Source of the DNA: an uncultured Actinomyces sp.
GTDB taxonomy: Bacteria; Actinomycetota; Actinomycetes; Actinomycetales; Actinomycetaceae
Assembly (NCBI GenBank): GCA_937926195.1
Contig: CALEXZ010000151.1
Span: 1 to 19,675, forward strand
DNA length: 19,675 nt
Direction: 5' to 3'
Made by a program: the position numbers and the translations under genes. Below, piece by piece: positions 7,363 through 14,121 of this stretch (position 1 is its first letter; every line of letters begins with the position of its first letter). The notes under the pieces were generated by a model. That model was not told the DNA's origin. It made no database searches and worked only from the letters and a program-made list of their open reading frames with translations.

Positions 7363-8627
7363 GCGCCCGCCTCCCCTTCGACCCGGGCGACCGCGTGCTC
7401 GCCGCAGCCGCCTGGTCGCGGCTGGCCGAGCCCGCCGACCGGGCGGCGAGCACCCTCGTGGGCGCCCTCGGGCCAGGACCCGCGCTCACCTGGCTGCTGG
7501 AGGAGGCCCATGACGCGAGCGGGGACCTGCGCCCGGCTCCCCGGCCACCGCTGCGCGCATCGACGGCTGAGGGGAGCGGGAGCACCGCGTCCGGCCGGGC
7601 GGCCCGCGGGCCGGGTGCGAGCGCGGCCTGGGCGCGGGCCGCGGCGAGGTGGGCGCCCAGGCTCACCACTGTCGACCCGCACCGCGACCTCGACACGCTG
7701 GAGCGCCTGGGCGGCAGCCTCCTGCTGCCGGGCGACCCGCGCTGGCCCGAGGGCCTGGGCGACCTCGACCAGCCGCCCTTCTGCCTGTGGGTGAGGGGCG
7801 ATCCCATGCTGCTCACCCGGCACCACGTGCCCCAGGGACCCGGGCACGGCCTGGCTCTCGCCCTCGTCGGCTCGCGCTCGGCCACCCGCTACGGCGAGCA
7901 GGTCGCCCGCGACATGGGACGGCGCGTCGCGCAGGCCGGGGCTCTCATCGTCTCCGGTGGCGCCTTCGGCATCGACGCCGCCGCCCACACCGGCGCCCTG
8001 CGCACGGGACGGACCGTGAGCGTGTGCGCCGGGGGCGTCGACCGCCTCTACCCGGCGGCCAACAGCCGCCTGCTGGAGGAGGTCCTGAGCTGCGGGGCGC
8101 TCGTCGCCGAGGTCCCGCCAGGCTGCCAGCCCGCCCGTCACCGCTTCCTGTCGCGCAACCGGCTCATCGCCGCCATGACGGACGGCACCGTCGTCGTCGA
8201 GGCCGCCTGGCGCTCGGGCGCCCTGTCCACCGCCCGGCACGCGCGCGACCTGGGCCGTGCGCTCGGCGCGGTGCCCGGGCCGGTGGTCTCACGCGAGTCG
8301 GTCGGCTGCCACCGTCTGCTGCGCGAGGGGGCCGTGTGCGTCACCGACGCCGACGACGCCCTTGAGCTCATCACGCCCGTCGGGACCCTCGACCCGGACG
8401 CCGAGCGCTCGCGGGCCAGCGACAGGCAGACGGGCGGGCTCCTGGACGGGCTCGAGCCCGTCTCGGCCGCGGTGCTGGACGCCATGCCGGCCCGGGGCGC
8501 GGCCGAGGTCGCGGGCCTGGCCCGAGTGGCGGGGCTCAGCGAGCGGGAGGTGCGCGGCGCCCTCGGCCTGCTTGAGCTCGCCGGGCGGGTGCGTCGAGAC
8601 GGCGAGCGCTGGCGCCGCAGGACGTAA
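7359..8627 (+). CDS. dprA: DNA-processing protein DprA (Smf)
   Basis: This 422-residue DprA binds incoming single-stranded DNA and loads RecA in transformation. It starts with an alpha-helical region, then a low-complexity linker (54-100) rich in Ser/Gly/Ala/Arg. The Rossmann-like core runs from about 105 to 340 and contains LLLPGDPRWP, LVGSRSATRYG (169-179), VSGGAFGIDAAAHTGAL (198-214), HRFLSRNRLIAAM and VVEAAWRSGAL. A C-terminal winged-helix domain spans about 360-420. The ATG overlaps the comM stop by four bases. The 46-residue linker is longer than in compact DprA proteins but is not expected to break the fold. Confidence 0.94.
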   Translation: MSARLPFDPGDRVLAAAAWSRLAEPADRAASTLVGALGPGPALTWLLEEAHDASGDLRPAPRPPLRASTAEGSGSTASGRAARGPGASAAWARAAARWAPRLTTVDPHRDLDTLERLGGSLLLPGDPRWPEGLGDLDQPPFCLWVRGDPMLLTRHHVPQGPGHGLALALVGSRSATRYGEQVARDMGRRVAQAGALIVSGGAFGIDAAAHTGALRTGRTVSVCAGGVDRLYPAANSRLLEEVLSCGALVAEVPPGCQPARHRFLSRNRLIAAMTDGTVVVEAAWRSGALSTARHARDLGRALGAVPGPVVSRESVGCHRLLREGAVCVTDADDALELITPVGTLDPDAERSRASDRQTGGLLDGLEPVSAAVLDAMPARGAAEVAGLARVAGLSEREVRGALGLLELAGRVRRDGERWRRRT

Positions 8628-8644
8628 CCCGGGCCGCCCACAAG

Positions 8645-8668
8645 GACCGCCTCACCTGTGAGGCCGTC
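8645..8668. terminator. Weak bidirectional hairpin between dprA and DUF5655 gene
   Basis: GCCTCA (8649-8654) pairs with TGAGGC (8659-8664) around CCTG. After one mismatch, three more pairs form (8645-8647 with 8666-8668). It lies between two convergent genes and could end both transcripts. There is no U-tract on either strand. Confidence 0.35.
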
Positions 8669-8704
8669 GCCCGACCGTGCTCGGCGTGCACCGGCCCCCG
8701 GTGG

Positions 8705-9064
8705 TCACCGGCTGGAGAACTCGACGCCCGCGCTGATCAGGGCCCGCATCCACTGGCTCGTCGCCGTCTGCAGCGACCTGACCACGACGTGATGGTTCCA
8801 GCGATGGGGGCTGACCTGAGTGATGGAGTGGATGTGCTCGTCGTCCTGCCGGTGGTCCAGGGTCACGTTGAGGTACAGGGTGCCGTCCCCCGTCCTCTCG
8901 TAGGCCCACATCCACAGGAACTTCCGGTTGACGGAGTAGCTGACCTGCGAACGGTGCTCTCTCGTCACCGGCCCCAGGCTCATGACGTACTCATCGACCG
9001 CCCGATAGAAGGAACCGGTTGCCGGCTTGGCCGAGAAGTCGCTGATCATCTTGTTGCTCGGCAC
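8705..9064 (-). CDS. DUF5655 domain protein
   Basis: This small cytoplasmic protein has 119 residues from the GTG at 9064, or 114 from the ATG at 9049. It shows the DUF5655 pattern: SFYRAVDEYVMSLGPVTREH, then SQVSYSVNRKFLWMWAYER, a strand TLYLNVTLDHRQDD, and PHRWNHHVVVRSLQTATSQWMRALISAG. The domain occurs alone or fused to other modules, and its activity is not known to me. The GTG is preferred because GGAAGG lies eight bases upstream on the minus strand. The ATG at 9049 fits the domain boundary equally well. The gene is convergent with dprA and divergent from xerC. It is not part of the usual dprA-xerC order, so it is probably an accessory insertion. Confidence 0.75.
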   Translation of the reverse strand: MPSNKMISDFSAKPATGSFYRAVDEYVMSLGPVTREHRSQVSYSVNRKFLWMWAYERTGDGTLYLNVTLDHRQDDEHIHSITQVSPHRWNHHVVVRSLQTATSQWMRALISAGVEFSSR

Positions 9065-9121
9065 AGCCGTGGCCTTCCGGGGAGAGGTCGCGTCGTCGGC
9101 CTGGGGCCTGCACGCAGGACG

Positions 9122-9127
9122 TAGCCT
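9122..9127 (+). promoter_or_regulatory. Putative -10 element for leaderless xerC
   Basis: TAGCCT matches TANNNT and ends exactly six bases before the ATG at 9134. No Shine-Dalgarno sequence precedes that ATG. A leaderless transcript is inferred. Confidence 0.5.
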
Positions 9128-9133
9128 GGGGCC

Positions 9134-10111
9134 ATGACGCAGGCGGCAGCGGGCACCAGGGGAGAGCTTTGTGAGTCCTGGGAACGTTACCTCACGCTGC
9201 GCCGGGGACTGAGCGCGCACACCGTGCGCGCCTATCTGGGCGACCTGGAGGACCTGCTGACCTTTCTCGGCGTCGGTGCGGAGCGGGACGAGCCCGTCAC
9301 CGGGGCCCTGTCCCTCCTCGACCTGGCGGACCTGCGCGCGTGGCTGGCCGGGCTCGACGCCTCGGGCCGCTCGCGCGCCACCCTCGCGCGCCGTAGCGCC
9401 GCCATTCGCAGCTTCTGCGCCTGGGCCGCCCACGAGGGGCGTCTCGCCGAGGACGTCGCCGCCCGATTGCGCTCGCCGCGCACCGACAGCCGTCTTCCCA
9501 CGGTGCTCACCCCGGCGCAGGCGCAGGCCCTGCTCGCCGCGGCCGCCGAGGCCGTTGAGCGTGCCCGCCAGGCCGCCGACGGCGGTGACGGCCGGGCATC
9601 GCGGGCCTGGGCGGCGGCGTGCCGTGACGCGGCCGTCCTGGAGCTGATCTACGCCACCGGGGCGCGGGTCTCCGAGACGTGCGGGCTCGACGTCGACGAC
9701 GTCGACCGGGGTGAGCGCACGGTGAGGGTGCTGGGCAAGGGGGATAAGGAGCGTGTCGTGCCCTACGGGGTGCCGGCCGCCCGGGCCCTGGAGGACTGGC
9801 TGGCCCTCAGGCACGTGCTCGCCTCTCCCTCCTCACCCGCCGCCCTGTTCCTGGGGGCGCGAGGCGGGCGCATCGACCCGCGTGCGGTGCGCGACCTCGT
9901 CCACCGCACGGCCGCCGCCGCAGGCGTGCCCGACCTCGGCCCTCACGGCCTGCGCCACAGCGCCGCCACGCACGTGCTCAGCGGCGGTGCGGACCTGCGC
10001 AGCGTGCAGGAGCTGCTCGGTCACTCCTCGTTGGCGACGACCCAGCGCTACACGCACGTGTCCGCTGAGCGCCTGCGGGCCGTCTACGAGCAGGCCTTTC
10101 CCCGCGCCTGA
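9134..10111 (+). CDS. xerC: Tyrosine recombinase XerC
   Basis: This 325-residue tyrosine recombinase resolves chromosome dimers at dif together with XerD. Residues 10-115 are the N-terminal SAM-like core-binding domain (YLTLRRGLSAHTVRAYLGDL). Residues 123-325 are the catalytic domain. All catalytic residues are present: Arg178 (ATGARVSE), Lys202 (GKGDKER), His271 and Arg274 (HGLRHSAATH), His297 (LLGHSS) and Tyr306 (TTQRYTHV). Placement between dprA and the M23/rpsB genes fits the housekeeping XerC of actinobacteria rather than a phage integrase. An insertion of about 15 residues (142-158) precedes the first catalytic arginine. Confidence 0.93.
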   Translation: MTQAAAGTRGELCESWERYLTLRRGLSAHTVRAYLGDLEDLLTFLGVGAERDEPVTGALSLLDLADLRAWLAGLDASGRSRATLARRSAAIRSFCAWAAHEGRLAEDVAARLRSPRTDSRLPTVLTPAQAQALLAAAAEAVERARQAADGGDGRASRAWAAACRDAAVLELIYATGARVSETCGLDVDDVDRGERTVRVLGKGDKERVVPYGVPAARALEDWLALRHVLASPSSPAALFLGARGGRIDPRAVRDLVHRTAAAAGVPDLGPHGLRHSAATHVLSGGADLRSVQELLGHSSLATTQRYTHVSAERLRAVYEQAFPRA

Positions 10112-10126
10112 GGGCGCCTGGCGCCC
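10112..10126. terminator. Short GC hairpin right after xerC
   Basis: GGGCGC (10112-10117) pairs with GCGCCC (10121-10126) around CTG, starting at the base after the xerC stop. xerC and the serine hydrolase gene converge here, so it may act in both directions. The stem is only six base pairs. Confidence 0.4.
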
Positions 10127-10196
10127 CACAGCCCGGCCCGCCCCTCGGTACCCCGCGTCCCGCCCACGGCGCCTCGCCCCCGGTCCGGCCGACGGC

Positions 10197-11291
10197 TCAG
10201 CGCGTCCCGAGGAGCCGGGTGAGAGCGGAGACGATGAACACGTGCAGGCGGAAGGAACGAGCCATCTGCCGGGTCGAGTGGAAGTTCATCACGACCTGCG
10301 CGCCCAGCTCGGGGTAGTAGAAACAGTGGGTTGCCCAAAGCCCGAGGCCGCCGACGGCCACGGGCAGCCTCCGGCGTCGCAGGGGGACGAGCTCGTCCAG
10401 CCTCAGCACGCACATACCTGTGCCGTAGTGGATACCGGGCTGCATGCGGCTGCGCGGACGCGACATGCGGACCAGCAGATCCCGGGAGATGAGGCCCTCC
10501 TCGTGCACCGCGGTCTGGAGGCGCTCCAGGTCGCCGAGGGTCGTCACCGCCCCGCCGTCGGCCGTGCCCGCAGTCAGGGAGCGCATGTGGCTGAACTCGC
10601 GACCGCGGAGCCAGATCGGCGCGATGCGCAGAGTCCTCAGCTCCTCGTCGGTGCAGGTGCTGTGGGGAAAGCTCGTGTGGCTCATCCCGGCCGGGGCCAG
10701 GACGTGCTCGTGCAGGAGCTCGGGGTAGGGGGCGCCCGCGACCTCCTCCAGGACGCGCTGGAGCAGGGCGTAGCCGCCGTCGCTGTAGGCGAAGCGCTCG
10801 CCGGGGACTCCCCGGGCGGGAAGACCCGAGGTCTGTGCGAGCACCTGCTCGGTGGTCCAGCGCCTGCCCGGATTGCGAAGAAGGGCGGCCAGGGAGCACT
10901 CGGTGCGGTGCCCGCGCGGCGGCATGAGGGGGTCGGGCAGGCCGGAACGGTGGGACAGCAGGTGGTCGACGGTGAGGGTGCGGCGCAGGTCGACGCCGGC
11001 GGCGGGCAGCACGGACAGGTCGAGCCCGGGAGCCAGCCGGGAGACGAGGTCGTCCAGGCCCAGCAGGCCCTGCTGGACGAGGCGGGCGGTGAGGACGGCG
11101 CTGAAGAGCTTGCCGACACTCGCGGTGTGGAAGGGAAGGTCGACCTCGCCGTAGGCCAGGCGCGCGCCAGGTGCCGTGACGAGGACCTGCGGGGCGGGCA
11201 GTCGCGGCGCCCGACGACGGCTCAGGCGCTCCAGCCTCGCGGTGAGGGCGGTGTCGCACCACTGCTGGACCGGGTCGGCGGAGGGGGACAT
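10197..11291 (-). CDS. Serine beta-lactamase-like hydrolase
   Basis: This 364-residue protein belongs to the class C beta-lactamase/DD-peptidase-like (PF00144-type) superfamily. The nucleophile motif SxxK is Ser58-Val-Gly-Lys61 (FHTASVGKLF). The second motif is Tyr169-Ser-Asp171 (FAYSDGGYALL), where most members have YxN. The region expected to hold the third motif reads VGGLGLWAT (313-321), without a KTG or HxG. Other family signs are VDHLLSHRSGLPD and LLHEHVLAPAGMSHTSF. No signal peptide or membrane helix is visible, so it is probably cytoplasmic, which makes a small-molecule esterase or peptidase more likely than a cell-wall enzyme. AAAGGAG lies seven bases before the ATG. It is transcribed divergently from a PadR regulator, with a dyad operator between them. 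Confidence 0.87.
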   Translation of the reverse strand: MSPSADPVQQWCDTALTARLERLSRRRAPRLPAPQVLVTAPGARLAYGEVDLPFHTASVGKLFSAVLTARLVQQGLLGLDDLVSRLAPGLDLSVLPAAGVDLRRTLTVDHLLSHRSGLPDPLMPPRGHRTECSLAALLRNPGRRWTTEQVLAQTSGLPARGVPGERFAYSDGGYALLQRVLEEVAGAPYPELLHEHVLAPAGMSHTSFPHSTCTDEELRTLRIAPIWLRGREFSHMRSLTAGTADGGAVTTLGDLERLQTAVHEEGLISRDLLVRMSRPRSRMQPGIHYGTGMCVLRLDELVPLRRRRLPVAVGGLGLWATHCFYYPELGAQVVMNFHSTRQMARSFRLHVFIVSALTRLLGTR

Positions 11292-11310
11292 CGGCGTCTC
11301 CTTTCAGGAT

Positions 11311-11329
11311 ATGTCTATGAGACATGTCT
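11311..11329. promoter_or_regulatory. Dyad operator, probable PadR-family binding site
   Basis: ATGTCTATGAGACAT (11311-11325) has perfect 6-bp inverted arms around ATG and contains ATGT-N7-ACAT. A second, overlapping 10-bp palindrome AGACATGTCT covers 11320-11329. PadR regulators are known to bind ATGT/ACAT dyads, usually spaced by eight bases. The site lies 20 bases upstream of the hydrolase start and overlaps its possible -10 (TATCCT on the minus strand, 11306-11311). Repression of the hydrolase by the adjacent regulator is inferred. Confidence 0.65.
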
Positions 11330-11401
11330 AGTGGGGTGGTCTGCCGCCGTCAACCCGGCTTGTGGCCCTTGCTGCCCGGGTGCGCGCCCTCGGCCATCGT
11401 C

Positions 11402-11407
11402 TAGTCT
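11402..11407 (+). promoter_or_regulatory. Putative -10 element for leaderless padR-like gene
   Basis: TAGTCT matches TANNNT and ends six bases before the GTG at 11414. No Shine-Dalgarno sequence is present. This is the same architecture as at rimM and xerC. Confidence 0.5.
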
Positions 11408-11413
11408 CAGCGC

Positions 11414-11935
11414 GTGGCGAACGTCATCCTCGGCCTGCTCCTGCTGAGTCCCATGAGCCTGTATGACCTCCTGCAAGCCTTCGGTGCCGGGGTCTCACTC
11501 TTCTACTCCGCCAGCTCGGGGAGCATCAAACGGGCGCTGGACGACCTCGTCGCCCGCGGGCTGGTCGAGGTCGACCAGGTGCGTCCGGGCGCGCGCGGAC
11601 GCAAGGTGCACCGGGTCAACGACGCCGGACGGCAGGCATTCGAGGCCTGGATGCGCTCCGAGCTCACCGAGCCGGACAGTGAGCGCGCCGTCCTGTCGCG
11701 CCTGTACTTCCTGGGCCTGCTCGACGACGCCGGACGCCACCAGGTCGTGGAGAACATCCACCGGCGCACGCGCTCCGACCTCGAGCGCCTGGAGGATCTT
11801 CGCCGCCGCCTCGACGCCGTCGAGGTCCCCGAGGACCTCGCCGAGGTGGCCCGCTTCCAGTGCCTGGTCCTGGAGTGGGGGCTCGCCTCGAACCGCAGCG
11901 CCCAGCAGTGGCTGGACGAGCACCTCAGTCTGTGA
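11414..11935 (+). CDS. PadR family transcriptional regulator
   Basis: This 173-residue protein has the two-part PadR architecture. Residues 1-85 form the winged helix: ILGLLLLSPMSLYDLLQAF is the classic PadR opening, ASSGSIKRALDDLVARGLVEV holds the recognition helix, and the wing is GRKVHRVNDAGRQAFEAWM. Residues 90-173 are the helical Vir_act_alpha_C dimerization domain, ending CLVLEWGLASNRSAQQWLDEH. It is divergent from the serine hydrolase gene and the intergenic DNA has a PadR-like dyad, so it probably represses that gene, and possibly itself, in response to an unknown ligand. The GTG start is fixed by PadR homology and the TAGTCT-N6 element. It converges with the M23 gene only 10 bases away. 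Confidence 0.92.
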   Translation: MANVILGLLLLSPMSLYDLLQAFGAGVSLFYSASSGSIKRALDDLVARGLVEVDQVRPGARGRKVHRVNDAGRQAFEAWMRSELTEPDSERAVLSRLYFLGLLDDAGRHQVVENIHRRTRSDLERLEDLRRRLDAVEVPEDLAEVARFQCLVLEWGLASNRSAQQWLDEHLSL

Positions 11936-11953
11936 GCGCGGGCGCTCACGGAC
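11928..11953. terminator. Bidirectional hairpin overlapping two stop codons
   Basis: GTCTGTGAGCG (11928-11938) pairs with CGCTCACGGAC (11943-11953), with one G-U wobble, around the tetraloop CGGG. The padR-like TGA (11933-11935) lies in the left arm and the M23 gene's stop (11946-11948 on the minus strand) in the right arm. One structure can therefore end both convergent transcripts. Confidence 0.65.
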
Positions 11954-12668
11954 GGTCTCGCGCGGGCGAGCGCGCCCCGGCAGGTGGGTGGCGGGCGCCG
12001 CGGCCGGCCGCGGGCTTGAGACGGATGACCGCGGGCCGCAGCAGCCGCAGCGGGTTGATATAGGTCCGCCGACCGGTCCGCGCACCCCAGTGGAGCGCGT
12101 CGACGCCGTCGGCCCGGTGTCCCGGCAGGAGCACCCCGATGACCTGGCCGGCCGTGACCCGATCCCCGGCGGAGACCGTCGGCTCCACGGGCTCGTAGGT
12201 CGTGCGGATACCGCCGTCGTGGTCGATGGATACGACCGGGCGCCCTGCCACGAGCCCCGCGAATGCCACCGTTCCCGCCCCGGCCGCCAGGACGGGGGAG
12301 CCGGCCGCCAGCGCGAGGTCGACCCCGCGGTGCCCCGCGCCCCAGGGCTGCGACGGCGGGTCGAATCCCTCCAGGACGCTCGCCGGGGCGCCGGTGGGCC
12401 ACACCCACTCGTTGTCAGGCGCCGGGCGCTCGAAGGCGGGATCGCGTGCGCCGCCGCCGGTGCTGGTTTCGCTGCCTCTGCCGGTGCCGGTGACGTGCGC
12501 CCCGGCCTCGTGGGCTGCGGCCAGGGCCGCCGGAGGCGGGACGGGGGTCAGCGTGAGCCCGACGAGAAGCAGGGCGAGCAGGCCGGTGCGCAGCCGGGGC
12601 GCCCGCCGCTGCGAGGCCGGAGGAGCGGGGGTGTGCGGACACGAGGGCCGGGTGGGGAAGGAGTGCAT
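11946..12668 (-). CDS. Secreted M23 (LytM-like) peptidase-fold protein, probably catalytically altered
   Basis: This 240-residue protein has a positively charged N terminus and a hydrophobic segment (28-43), followed by Ala-rich sequence (PAALAAAH), so a Sec signal peptide is likely. The M23 domain spans 88-212: WVWPTGAPASVLEGFDPP, HRGVDLA with zinc ligands His113 and Asp117, AAGSPVLAAGAGTVAFAG, YEPVEPTVSAGDRVTAGQVIG, and ALHWGARTGRRTYINPLRLL. The usual H-x-H is Ala191-Leu-His193. The zinc ligand is kept but the catalytic first histidine is missing, so it may bind rather than cut peptidoglycan. The M23 gene between xerC and rpsB is a normal actinobacterial arrangement. The ATG at 12668 is chosen. 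A GTG upstream (about 12720) in the same frame is possible but adds no homologous sequence. Confidence 0.85.
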   Translation of the reverse strand: MHSFPTRPSCPHTPAPPASQRRAPRLRTGLLALLLVGLTLTPVPPPAALAAAHEAGAHVTGTGRGSETSTGGGARDPAFERPAPDNEWVWPTGAPASVLEGFDPPSQPWGAGHRGVDLALAAGSPVLAAGAGTVAFAGLVAGRPVVSIDHDGGIRTTYEPVEPTVSAGDRVTAGQVIGVLLPGHRADGVDALHWGARTGRRTYINPLRLLRPAVIRLKPAAGRGARHPPAGARSPARDRP

Positions 12669-12674
12669 GTCCCG

Positions 12675-12680
12675 AGGCTG
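12675..12680 (-). promoter_or_regulatory. Possible -10 element for leaderless M23 gene
   Basis: On the minus strand CAGCCT ends six bases before the ATG at 12668. It differs from the xerC hexamer TAGCCT only in its first base. No Shine-Dalgarno sequence is seen. Confidence 0.35.
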
Positions 12681-12828
12681 CCCGCCGCCGCCCTGTGCGT
12701 CAGCCCCGAACGTGCCCACCTGTGGACAACGTCGGTCAGACGCGACGCCGCCCCCGCCTGTGGAGCCCGGCCCCGGCATCCCGCACCCGCCCCTCGCCAC
12801 CCTGCCGCCTGAGCGGCCGGGGTGATGC

Positions 12829-12843
12829 GCACAACACTTGTGC
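12829..12843. promoter_or_regulatory. Inverted repeat upstream of rpsB promoter region
   Basis: GCACAA (12829-12834) and TTGTGC (12838-12843) are perfect inverted arms around CAC, in the 580-base gap between the M23 gene and rpsB. It lies about 50 bases upstream of the possible rpsB -10, so it could be a regulator site. No specific factor is assigned. Confidence 0.35.
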
Positions 12844-12890
12844 CGAGGACTTTTGGGCGTCCCGGCGCGGAAAGGTCGGTGTGGCCGTGA

Positions 12891-12896
12891 TAGTGT
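12891..12896 (+). promoter_or_regulatory. Possible -10 element for rpsB-tsf
   Basis: TAGTGT within CGTGATAGTGTCGCC fits TANNNT and is followed by a GC-rich discriminator, as expected for growth-rate-controlled ribosomal promoters. Its start would give a leader of about 350 bases before rpsB. No clear -35 is seen. Confidence 0.35.
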
Positions 12897-12902
12897 CGCC
12901 GA

Positions 12903-13251
12903 CGCAGTCGAGTGCGGTCCCCTCCGGCTCCGTACCCGGCTGACTTCGCGTGCCCGCACCCGCGAGCCCTCCCGTCCGTGCCCCTCACGGGTACGGGGGC
13001 GGCGAGTGGGACCGTCCTTTCGGACGCCCCGGCCGAGGTCCCGCAGCCCTGCTGCGGGTGGTCGGGCGTCGCGGGCACCAGGCCCCGTCCGCGGCCCCTC
13101 GGCCGCGGAGCCCGGACCGTCCGTGCGGTCCGAGGTCATCCGGGGGACAACCACCACGGGACGTCGTCGGACCGCCACAGGGGCGGAGCCCGGCCCGTCC
13201 CCCTCACCTCGTGGGCGGGGCAACCTCCTCGTCCGCAGCGAAAGGACCGTC
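12903..13251 (+). other. Long, hairpin-rich 5' leader of rpsB
   Basis: This stretch of about 350 bases has no credible gene. It holds a series of stable hairpins: 12976-12990 (5 bp), 13040-13058 (CCCGCAGC/GCTGCGGG, loop CCT), 13088-13109 (9 bp, loop CCTC) and 13113-13132 (7 bp, loop TCCGTG). The motif GGACCGTC occurs near 13009 and 13114, and again overlapping the rpsB ribosome-binding site at 13244-13251. That layout would allow the leader to mimic or sequester the translation start, as in autoregulated r-protein leaders, but this is inference. The upstream part (12669-12900) holds only promoter-like and inverted-repeat sequence. Confidence 0.5.
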
Positions 13252-14079
13252 ATGGCCATTGTCACCATGCGTCAGCTCCTCGAGTCCGGCGTCCACTTCG
13301 GTCACCAGACCCGCCGCTGGAACCCCAAGATGAAGCGCTTCATCCTCACCGAGCGCAACGGCATCTACGTCATCGACCTCACGAAGAGCGTCGAGGGCAT
13401 CAACACCGCCTACGACTTCGTCAAGGAGACCGTCGCCCGCGGTGGCAACATCCTCTTCGTCGGCACCAAGAAGCAGGCCCAGGCCGCCGTCGCCGAGCAG
13501 GCCCAGCGCGTCGGCATGCCCTACGTCAACCAGCGCTGGCTGGGTGGCATGCTCACCAACTTCTCCACCGTGCGCGCCCGTCTGGACCGCATGAAGGAGC
13601 TCGAGCAGATCGACTTCGACGACGTGGCCGGCTCCGGCCGCACGAAGAAGGAGCTGCTCATGATGCGCCGCGAGAAGGACAAGCTCACCAAGACCCTCGG
13701 TGGCATCCGCGACATGGCCAAGCTGCCCTCGGCCATCTGGGTCGTGGACACCAAGAAGGAGCACCTCGCCATCGCCGAGGCCCAGAAGCTCAACATCCCG
13801 GTCATCGCGATCCTCGACACCAACTGCGACCCCGACGAGGTCACCTACGGCATCCCCGGTAACGACGACGCCATCCGCGCCGTCAGCCTGCTCACCCGCG
13901 TCGTCGCCGACGGTGTCGCCGACGGCCTCATGGCCCGCTCCGCCGGCCGCGCCCGCACGGGCGAGGAGGCCGAGGTCGCCCCCGCCGACGCCGAGCCGCT
14001 GCCCGAGTGGGAGGCCGAGCTCCTCGCCGGCGCCGAGACCGCTGAGGCCCCCCAGGCCGAGGCCGTCGAGCAGGCCTGA
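13252..14079 (+). CDS. rpsB: 30S ribosomal protein S2
   Basis: This is a 275-residue S2, the 30S protein on the back of the platform that is needed for S1-type mRNA docking. Signature segments are MRQLLESGVHFGHQTRRWNPKM, GIYVIDLTKSVEGINTAYDFV, NILFVGTKKQAQ, YVNQRWLGGMLTNFSTVRARLDR, and VVDTKKEHLAIAEAQKLNIPVIAILDTNCDPDEV. The C-terminal 45 residues are an acidic, Ala/Glu-rich tail typical of actinobacterial S2. The ATG at 13252 has AAAGGA five bases upstream. A much longer upstream reading frame is just the GC-rich leader. It is followed closely by tsf, with which it forms an operon. Confidence 0.98.
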   Translation: MAIVTMRQLLESGVHFGHQTRRWNPKMKRFILTERNGIYVIDLTKSVEGINTAYDFVKETVARGGNILFVGTKKQAQAAVAEQAQRVGMPYVNQRWLGGMLTNFSTVRARLDRMKELEQIDFDDVAGSGRTKKELLMMRREKDKLTKTLGGIRDMAKLPSAIWVVDTKKEHLAIAEAQKLNIPVIAILDTNCDPDEVTYGIPGNDDAIRAVSLLTRVVADGVADGLMARSAGRARTGEEAEVAPADAEPLPEWEAELLAGAETAEAPQAEAVEQA

Positions 14080-14121
14080 GCCCCGATTCGACCACCCCCG
14101 TACGTTTCAAGGAGAACATCC

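Noticed and set aside
9753..11447. 564-codon plus-strand frame across the xerC end and the hydrolase gene
   Set aside because: The minus-strand frame has SxxK and family motifs and a good Shine-Dalgarno sequence. The plus-strand frame has no recognisable domain.
12838..13251. N-terminal extension of S2 from an upstream GTG
   Set aside because: 138 codons of GC-rich, hairpin-forming leader with no S2 homology. S2 homology and the Shine-Dalgarno sequence fix the start at 13252.
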